From: Paenibacillus tundrae
GTDB lineage: Bacteria > Bacillota > Bacilli > Paenibacillales > Paenibacillaceae
Assembly (NCBI RefSeq): GCF_030812775.1
Contig: NZ_JAUSTI010000002.1
Coordinates: 1-64,000 of the forward strand
Direction: 5' to 3'
Length of the DNA: 64,000 nucleotides
A model generated the notes under the pieces. That model searched no databases, was not told the origin of the DNA, and saw only the letters and a program-made list of their open reading frames with translations. The translations under genes and the position numbers were made by a program. Below are positions 56,601-64,000 of this stretch, piece after piece. Numbering within the stretch: position 1 is the first letter of the stretch; each line of letters begins with the position of its first letter.

Positions 56601-59600
56601 AATACCGATACCATTAACGGAAGGCTTCATGTCCATACGGACACCTGTAATATATTGAGGCTCAAAGGTCGTTGTATTGTATTTATTAAGTTCATTGCCA
56701 AGCCCCTTTATGTCCCGCGGGGCGTACCATTTCCCATCTGCACCGCGAACCATAAGTTGTATATCCTTCGGACGGAAGTTGCCGCCGTTGTCCTGAAATA
56801 CATATACATCCATTGAAGTGGCCAGGAATGGCTGATCCCATTCATACGTCACCCATGCCGGATCTCCTTCTCTTCCCCAGTTATGCCATGCACTGTTGGG
56901 GGCACCGCGGTTCGGTGAAAAATCTGCTGAGCTCCTAGGTTCAATACCGTTATTCATCGCTTCCGGGTATCCGTCGCCACCTGAGAAACTGGCAGAAGCT
57001 TTAGCTGTCAGAGCAGCATTCTGTATTCCTGTATCCACCACATATACAGTAGCCCAAACCTCTAGAACACTACCATTGACGTTGCCTCTGACTTCAACTT
57101 GGCCTGGACTAGCATAGCTTCTTGGATCAATAGCATCCCAAGTGATACCCTGCTCTGCGTAACCTTCCTCTGACAGAATATAAATTTGTCTTGGGAGTTC
57201 TGGTGCAATATCCTTCTTGGTCACTACACTGAGTGCCCGGTAAACATCAGCTGTATCTTCCTTAATCTCAAGAGTTACATCCTTGTTGGCTTTCTTGTCT
57301 CCATCTGCCGCACTGAAAGTAAACACGTAAGTGCCTGCCTTACTTACACGCGCATAGGCCGATGTCTTATCACCATCCACAAACGAAATATCCGCGGAAC
57401 CCTCAGGCTTTTGCTTCACAGCCCAAGTGTAGTTCAACTTCAATTCTTCTGCCTCACCATGCACAGGATCGGGAATAGCCTCACCAGACAAAACCACGAT
57501 ACTGTTATTACTAACATCCTGAACCGCAGTCACCTGGCCAATTGCTGGAGGCTGTTTATCTGGTGGTGAAGCCAGATCAAAGGTTATCGGACTGGAACCA
57601 GTCAGTGCTCCATCACTTGCGCTAAGCTTAACTGTATAAGTTCCCTCTTTGGTACCCGTAGCCTGTGTAATGCTGGCTTTGGAATGATTAAAAGTCAGCT
57701 TGCCGCCTTCTGGTGCGCTGACGACTTCCCATTGATAAGACAGTGTCCCTTCTGGTGCGCCATCATCGGTCACAATTCCATTCAGCATAAATGGAATTAA
57801 CGCCTGTGGCTGTTGTGTCGCCAATTGTACAGTAATTTGAGGAGCTTCATTTTCACCGCCGGATGACTTTTCAATGGTCAATTCAGCTCTCGGCACGCTG
57901 CCCATCTGGAACATAGCAACGCCTGCATTGTTCTTAACATAGAACTGTCCGGCAGTTTCACCATTCAGCTTCAAAGTATAGTAGCCATTCTCCATCCCCG
58001 TACCATCGAACGAAATCCGTGAGGTATGCTCTTTTCCGGAAACGTTGAGAAGTTGAAGAGTATAGCCCTTACCATCTTTTTGAATTTGTGCGCTTTCTAT
58101 TTTATCGCTTTCCAGCTCCAAATAGATTTTCTCATCGATCAGATTGATCCGCTTGCCGAAACCATCTTTTGGCGTAATGTTGTAACTTTCTCCTTCGTCA
58201 GTCACCAGCGCCCCATATCCGAACAGCCCAAATACGGGATCTGTCACAATATCCGAGCTGATGCTCAGTAGAGAACCATAGAGACCCTCTTCTGATTCGC
58301 CCGAAAAGTCATTCCAGCCATTACTCATGACACGTGAGCCGCCATCGTATACGTCTTTAGTTCCTGTGCCTCCCTTATACATCGAATATCGCCAAGAGGT
58401 GCTGCTCACTGAATTGGCTGAGATCTGACCCATATTGACAGCGTTGAAGTTCGAAATTTTCGCCGCATAATTGCGCTGTTGTGCTATTGCCTTCTGCTCT
58501 GCCGATCTGTCATCATTCTCATATCGAAGCCAGTCATCCATGATGTACCCTGCTAAAGACGCAGTATATTGGAAATTCCACCAACCTTCTCCGCCGCGGA
58601 AGACAGGTACTGAATAATGGTACCAGGTAGGCTGTATCCCGCGCATCGCACGTGTTTTCCAGTCGGCCATTTCCATACTTTTCTCAGCAGCACCTGCAAG
58701 CGCGTCTGCCGGATAGTACGTACGCAAGGCTTTTGCCGCAGCATAAGCCCCTTCTTCGCCAGTATTATCATATTCAAATTCGGATCCGTATGGATACGCG
58801 GCTCTCGTCATATTCCTTCCCTTGTCGAGGGCGAACTTCTTCTGCAGATTGGCTGACTCGGTCTGCATTCCCTCTTCCTTCAGGGCTTCAATCATATCCG
58901 GGATTTGCTGTTCGCCATAGAATCCGATGGCTCCGGTTGAAACACGCTTATAATAGATGTTATATGCTTTCTCTAGATAAAACTGAGGTGATTCCCGATA
59001 CTCAATTAGATTGGGATACGCCTTCTGAATCCGGTACATGTTAAAGAATCCGGTAGCTTCCATAATTTCGGAGAAGGTACGTGTATAGGGCTTATCTTTA
59101 TCCGTATATGCCCCAGAATCTTTTAGCCAGTTTGCCACGATATAGCTATCCTGCGTATTCTTCATGAATCTTTCCCACATGAAGTCGATCAGGTATGTCT
59201 CGATAGAGCGAATTTCATCCGGGTTGGGAGCCAGATAGTTCTTCATAGTCATGAAGTTGATGTTGTCATGGCTCCAGTCATCGCCCCAATGGTTTATGTT
59301 GAGATCCATGCCGCTTGAAAGATACCAGTCGAAATAGTTACCGTAAGTCGGACTTTCCGGGTTCTTATCCTGTGTTTGCTCGACCATGAATTCGGAATGC
59401 GCATCTGAGATTGCATCCAGCTCAGCTAGAACATTGAACTCGAATTGAGTGAATTTATCGACCCATTCGTTGCCGTCCTTCAGCTTATATTCAATACGCA
59501 CGCTATTGTTGCCAATCGAATCAAACTGAAGGGAATAAATATGATGCTGCTCACCATTTACAATCTTAGTCTCCACAAACTCAATTGACTCGTTATAGCC

Positions 59601-60953
59601 GGGGTTCCCTTTAGGCAGTCCCCGTCCGCTCCGTGAGTTGTCAACCATTTCCTTTCTGCTCTTCCCAGGCTTGATCTCCGGAATATGCGCTTCATCAAAT
59701 GGATCATTCTCATCCACATTCAGAATATCGATGGACTGTACATCAACGATACTGTCGTCATAGTGCAGGTCTAGCTTCACAGGCATATTAATCGCCGTCT
59801 GGAAGCCCGGCACTGCTACAGCATCAATCATGCCTGATTTATATAGGATGGATCGGAGATTGGATTCACGATCTTACATCGAAATCGAGCTGTTGTTAGG
59901 GCTTTGAGCGCTTTCCTGTGGCGTGTTGTCGCCTCCACGGATCGCTGAGAATTTGAACTTATACGTCTTGGACTCATCCGGCCCGAGAACGAGACTGGAA
60001 GCATCGGTAAAATAACCGCGTCCCGTTTTTTGAATGTCTTTGGAGTGGATATAGAGCACGTTCAACCCTGGATACCAACCGCCACTGTCCCCGGTCCAGT
60101 TCTTAAAAGTATCTGCAGCACGCAACTCCCCTGCCTCATGCATCCAGTAATCCACATACTCGATTCGAGCACCGCTCTCCGGCACTGGAGTGAAGAGCAT
60201 AAAGTTCCCCTCACCACTGGTGCGGATGGCATAAGAATATCCACTATCAGCCCCGGCGAAATTATGCACCGTCACACGGTCATCATAAGTGTCAGATAAG
60301 GTCTGATATTTGTTATTCCAAGGCATCGGCAAGCCGATATCCCCGAATTCTATATACTGATTGCTCTTGTTCTTCACCGTAATTTCCCAAAGCATTGAAC
60401 CGTCATGCGTCTCCATATCGAAAACGGATTTTACATCGAAGCCTTTCATTACCCGCTGACTTGTAGAGTCCAGGTTCTGTCCAATAAAGTTGACTTCTAC
60501 CCTCTTACCATCCGCTGATGCTGTCTTGTTAATATAGGGGTTATTCGGATTGATCGTCGAATATTGCGTAGATCCTCCTGCGGCCAATGTCTTATTGGTA
60601 TCCACTTCTACAAAGCCGTCCCTGTTATCGGGAAATTGCCCACTAGCGCCCGTACGGTAAGAGAAGATCATTTCACCCATCCACTGGTGCTGCGTACCAT
60701 TTTGCGGTGATGTCGTGTTGGGTAGGACGAAATTGATTGGCTTACCCTGTTTATTGGCAGGGTTGTTGTTGATATAGAGCTCTTCTATCTGACCTAATTC
60801 CCCCACTTTGGCAGATAGGCTGGCATTGGAAATATCATTCTTTACTGCAGCCGCCGCGACCTCTGGCAGAGTGCTAACCTGCAATGGCAGACTTGAAAAT
60901 GCCAGTAACAGCGCAATCGAAAGCGACTTCCACTTCTTCGAAATCATTGTCAT
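53614..60953 (-). pseudogene. Giant SLH-anchored surface protein, broken by a stop codon and a frameshift
   Basis: Three frames make one gene of about 2,445 codons. The first part (60953 to 59874, about 359 residues) has a signal peptide and a beta-sandwich and ends at TAA 59874-59876. Reading through that codon, the same frame continues (DRESNLRSILYKSGMIDAVA) to about 55806. This part has a large catalytic-type helical region, two PKD-like domains, a Big_4-like domain, two discoidin units and a FIVAR helix. At about 55806 one base is missing and the frame shifts. The rest has four MEYRK...DYTPVTG repeats, a Thr/Pro linker and three SLH domains for cell-wall attachment. It resembles Paenibacillus proteins annotated DUF5695, recalled and not checked. 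The start follows AGGAGG at five bases. Confidence 0.75.
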
Positions 60954-61048
60954 AATAACCTCCTGTATATATGTGATCATATCCATTAGAGGATTCATTC
61001 TTTTAAACCGGTGTAATCTGAATCCATTTTAGGCATAAAAATGAATTT

Positions 61049-61062
61049 CGTAAGCGCTTTAT
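61049..61062 (+). promoter_or_regulatory. Candidate cre site between divergent genes
   Basis: CGTAAGCGCTTTAT contains the cre core AAGCGCTT and matches the consensus at about 11 of 14 positions. It lies between the SLH surface-protein gene and the AraC gene, so either could be catabolite-repressed. Confidence 0.4.
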
Positions 61063-61095
61063 TTTCAATGATACTTGTTGTATCATAAAAATTAA

Positions 61096-62073
61096 ATGAT
61101 CGATGCCAACATGAATTTTAAATATTTCAACCTGATCGGAGGTGCAGGATTGGACTCGCCCATTCTTCATTTCATCACTCCACCTATTCCTTATTTCATT
61201 GATTGTGGACGTGCTTATTACGAAGCCGGTGAATATCACATCAGTCGCAGTGACATCGGTGTCTTCGATCTAATTGTCGTTACACGCGGTTCGCTCGCCA
61301 TTAGTGAGAACGGGACAGAATGGCTTCTGGAACAAGGCGAGGCACTGATTCTTAAGCCCGATGGTCATCACTACGGCTACGCTGCATGTAACGAAGCAAC
61401 AGAAATGATCTGGATTCATTTTCAAACTTATGGCAGCTGGAGAGAATCTTCGAACATGGATGAATGCCTCGCCAATCAGACCGAATTAATCAAGACACAT
61501 AAGGTAAGCGCGTATCTGAATCACTGTGATGTCTGTTCCATTTTCATCCCCAAACATACTCGTATTACAACTAAAGATATAGAATTGCTGGAGCATTTCT
61601 CTCAGCTTGATCAGGAGCCTCAGTCCATGCGCAATTGGAAAAGACAGGCGAGCTTTCAGCAATTTATGCAACATATGGATCTTGGGCTGTCCTCACTGTC
61701 CGATGTTGCCGCCATCCGGATTGCCGAGAAAGTCGAACTGTATATTCGTCAAAATTACCCTCTACCGATCTCCAATCCGATGCTGCAAAAGGAACTCAAC
61801 TACCACCCAAACTATCTCGCACGCAGCATGCTGAAAGTATATGGGATGACACCCATGGAATATCTGCTGCATTACAGAATCGAACAGGCGAAAAAGCTGC
61901 TATTGCAAACCGCCTGGCCCGTTGCCCGAATTGCCGAAGAGATTGGCTTCAATCATGTGTCCTACTTCTCTTCCTGTTTTGCCAAAAGAGAGGGTATCTC
62001 TCCTTCTAATTTCCGCAGCAAGTTCACTAACACAGAAACTAACTCGACGACTCATTCAGAACTGATGCTCTGA
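61096..62073 (+). CDS. AraC-family transcriptional regulator
   Basis: This 325-residue regulator has an N-terminal cupin-like sensing domain (VFDLIVVTRGSLAISENGTE) and a C-terminal AraC domain (ARSMLKVYGMTPMEYLLHYR, then IAEEIGFNHVSYFSSCFAKR). It is divergent from the SLH surface-protein gene and convergent with the GH127 gene; it may control either. An ATG at 61111 is an alternative start; neither has a clear ribosome binding site. Confidence 0.85.
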   Translation: MIDANMNFKYFNLIGGAGLDSPILHFITPPIPYFIDCGRAYYEAGEYHISRSDIGVFDLIVVTRGSLAISENGTEWLLEQGEALILKPDGHHYGYAACNEATEMIWIHFQTYGSWRESSNMDECLANQTELIKTHKVSAYLNHCDVCSIFIPKHTRITTKDIELLEHFSQLDQEPQSMRNWKRQASFQQFMQHMDLGLSSLSDVAAIRIAEKVELYIRQNYPLPISNPMLQKELNYHPNYLARSMLKVYGMTPMEYLLHYRIEQAKKLLLQTAWPVARIAEEIGFNHVSYFSSCFAKREGISPSNFRSKFTNTETNSTTHSELML

Positions 62074-62080
62074 AAAATAA

Positions 62081-62150
62081 AAAGCGTCTACTCACCAGAA
62101 ATTGCGTTATCTTGCAATGCGATCTCTAGGTAAAGCAGACGCTTTCTTTT
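62081..62150. terminator. Bidirectional terminator between AraC and GH127 genes
   Basis: AAAGCGTCT pairs with AGACGCTTT across about 47 bases that themselves contain a smaller inverted repeat. T runs occur on both strands. It is shared by two convergent genes. Confidence 0.7.
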
Positions 62151-62171
62151 GTTTTCAGATAGATAATCCCT

Positions 62172-64000
62172 TTATTCGCACTCCGGAATCCACACCCGCA
62201 TTTCTCCTTCATCCCGATTCGCCCAAGTAAAGTAGGGAATGTAGCGAAGTTCGGCAGACTGGGTATCCCATTGAACATTACTGCGATATAAATGTGTTCC
62301 CCAGTCTTCATCGGATACCATTCGCCGACCAATCGTTGTAAGTGTCGGAATTCCCAAAGGCATCAGCTCCCCACTATCAATAGAAAACTTGGCATCTCGC
62401 GGCAACTGAACGCGATGCAATCCGCGGCCATTATCGACTTCTTCAAGGCAATACATAAATGGTCCCCGTTGTATGGCTACTTTTCCGAAAGTGGATTTGA
62501 TGTGATCGTGACCTTTCATCCGCAGCAACTCCAAAGGGAAGTCGAGCCTGATCTCATCGCCGGCTTTCCACGTACGAGTGACCTTTATGTAACCGGATTC
62601 AAAAGTAAACCCATCTTGTTCTGTCTTCTCCCCATTAATCCACAGCTCGGGAATCGCGCACCAATCCGGCTTTCTCAGAGCTATCGTAAACTCCATCCCT
62701 TCCGAAGAATCGGGCTGAACAATCAACTTCACTTCTCCGGTGGAGGTATAGTCAGAAACCATGGTTAGCGCTGCTCTTTTACCTTTAAGTGTGAATTCCC
62801 CTTCTCCGCCAATATACAACTGCACATACAACGTATCCTGTTCGACAGCCGGGGTATACACATATTGATCTAATGAGGCAAGTAATCGTGCAATGTTCGG
62901 CGGACAGCAGGCACAACCAAACCACCCTTGTCTGCGTGTTCGCACGTGGGCATAATTAGGATTTACACGTTGAATCTCTGGATCGACTTCAAGTGGATTC
63001 ACATAGAAAAAACGTTGACCATCCAGGGACATTCCACTAATCACCGTATTATACAGAGCTCGCTCCATAACATCCGCATACCGGCTATCTTGATTCAGTT
63101 GCAACATGCGCTTTGCCCAAAAGATCAGGCCAATTGAAGCGCAGGTCTCTGCGTAAGCCGTATCTCCCGGTAGGTCATAATCACCTGTAAATGCTTCTTC
63201 TTTGGCTGATGAACCAATGCTTCCCGTAATGTACATTCGCTTGCTTACAATGTTGTTCCATAATCGATCACAAGCTTCTTCCAGCGATGTATCTCCCGTC
63301 TCTGCAGCTACATCCGCCATAGCCGCACACATGTACACCAGTCGAACCGCATGACCTTCCGCTGTTGTCTGTTCCCTAATGGGGAGATGGGACTGGGAGT
63401 AGGTGTGCCGGTGCACCATGTCCAGTTCGCCAAAATGGATGGAGCGCCCCCTTTGCTCCCATTCCTCTACAAAAAAATGCGGATGCGCTCCCCGCTGGTC
63501 CAGAAAATATCTGCTTAGTTCAAGATACTTCTCTTCCTTTGTCGTCTTATACAGTTTAAAAAGAGCAAGTTCAATCTCCTGATGTCCATCATAACCTTTC
63601 AATTGACCCGGCTCTGTTCCAAACACGGTGCTTATATGATCTGCCAAACGAATAACTACATCCAGTAGATTGCGTTTGCCCGTGGCATGATAATACGCCA
63701 CACCAGCCTCAATCATATGTCCTGCACAATAGAGTTCATGGCACTCGGCGAGGTTCGTCCAGCGCGCCCCAGGTTCACGCAGGGTAAAGTACGTGTTCAG
63801 ATAACCATCCGCTTGCTGTGCTCGAGCTATGGTCTCAATAATGGAATCTACAAGGACTTCCAGTTCAGGATCGGGCTTCGCAGAGAGTAGGTATGCAGCT
63901 GCCTCAATCCATTTTGCAACATCGCTATCCTGAAATACCATGCCATAATGAACGCCCTCTTCATCCCCAGCTGCAATGCGGAAATTCCGAATGGCTCGAC
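62172..64000 (-). CDS. GH127 beta-L-arabinofuranosidase (5' end beyond window)
   Basis: The frame is open to the window edge, giving at least 609 codons, so the N-terminus is missing. The (alpha/alpha)6-barrel fold is suggested by the spaced aromatic repeats. The zinc-thiolate set of the family is present: AETCASIG (Glu and Cys) and GCACCPPNIARL, whose Cys pair includes the nucleophile. The enzyme removes beta-L-arabinofuranose from arabino-oligosaccharides in the cytoplasm. Nothing suggests a signal peptide in the visible part, but the start is not seen. It is the first visible gene of a unit that continues to the right. Confidence 0.85.
   Translation of the reverse strand, partial: RAIRNFRIAAGDEEGVHYGMVFQDSDVAKWIEAAAYLLSAKPDPELEVLVDSIIETIARAQQADGYLNTYFTLREPGARWTNLAECHELYCAGHMIEAGVAYYHATGKRNLLDVVIRLADHISTVFGTEPGQLKGYDGHQEIELALFKLYKTTKEEKYLELSRYFLDQRGAHPHFFVEEWEQRGRSIHFGELDMVHRHTYSQSHLPIREQTTAEGHAVRLVYMCAAMADVAAETGDTSLEEACDRLWNNIVSKRMYITGSIGSSAKEEAFTGDYDLPGDTAYAETCASIGLIFWAKRMLQLNQDSRYADVMERALYNTVISGMSLDGQRFFYVNPLEVDPEIQRVNPNYAHVRTRRQGWFGCACCPPNIARLLASLDQYVYTPAVEQDTLYVQLYIGGEGEFTLKGKRAALTMVSDYTSTGEVKLIVQPDSSEGMEFTIALRKPDWCAIPELWINGEKTEQDGFTFESGYIKVTRTWKAGDEIRLDFPLELLRMKGHDHIKSTFGKVAIQRGPFMYCLEEVDNGRGLHRVQLPRDAKFSIDSGELMPLGIPTLTTIGRRMVSDEDWGTHLYRSNVQWDTQSAELRYIPYFTWANRDEGEMRVWIPECE

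Overview
The window looks like chromosomal DNA from a Paenibacillus-type bacterium (Bacillota, Paenibacillaceae). This is inferred from gene content: Lpl-type carbohydrate ABC importers paired with AraC or YesM/YesN-type regulators, very large secreted proteins with discoidin, FIVAR and SLH modules, strong AAGGAGG-type ribosome binding sites, and moderate GC content. No 16S rRNA or tRNA gene was seen, so the genus is an inference.

Layout. 1-95: right end of an IS3-family element. 162-707: a small anchored protein. 865-3552: a manganese ABC importer operon (mntBCA) with a recognisable MntR-like operator and a terminator. 3590-6285: a GH2 beta-galactosidase-like gene broken by an internal deletion. 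6449-6607: a leucine-rich-repeat gene remnant. 6707-9770: a histidine phosphatase, an alpha/beta hydrolase and a LysR regulator. 9955-18681: a glycan-uptake locus (YesS-like AraC sensor-regulator, two permeases, binding lipoprotein, GH28-type and GH88 enzymes). 19008-23279: a 1423-residue secreted lyase-like protein with three discoidin domains. 23541-26518: a two-component system and a lipoprotein whose promoter carries four hexamers in an 11-bp register. 26664-33268: housekeeping and accessory genes (GlsB-like protein, B-lectin protein, TetM-class GTPase, a ZTP-riboswitch-controlled DJ-1/PfpI gene, MaoC-like protein, BCCT transporter). 33312-34199: a seven-blade RCC1 protein. 34333-43947: a second glycan locus (YesM/YesN system, binding protein, two permeases, AraC regulator, FAD-dependent oxidoreductase). 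44313-46558: a pentapeptide-repeat protein and a YpeB/PepSY-like protein. 47284-51607: a five-gene operon (rhodanese, cysteine-desulfurase-like enzyme, response regulator, kinase, DUF2306). 51983-52670: a broken hydrolase gene. 52958-53509: a glutathione peroxidase. 53614-60953: a giant SLH-anchored surface protein gene broken twice. 61096-64000: an AraC regulator and the start of a GH127 beta-L-arabinofuranosidase that runs off the window.

How the genes fit together. Much of the window serves sensing, surface degradation, uptake and intracellular trimming of plant-type acidic or arabinose-containing polysaccharides. Large secreted proteins would cut or bind the polymer, two ABC importers would bring in oligosaccharides, and GH28-type, GH88, GH127 and formerly GH2 enzymes would finish them inside. 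Local AraC-type regulators and candidate CcpA (cre) sites would control expression. Both binding-protein genes are followed by RNA hairpins that could set their expression above that of their neighbours.

Most interesting points: a ZTP riboswitch with its own promoter and terminator placed in front of a DJ-1/PfpI-family gene; a PhoB/WalR-style repeat operator next to an uncharacterised two-component system; a sulfur-transfer operon with a built-in two-component system; and four decayed genes, one of which shows a deletion between two 10-bp repeats as its likely cause. No CRISPR array, prophage or toxin-antitoxin system was seen.
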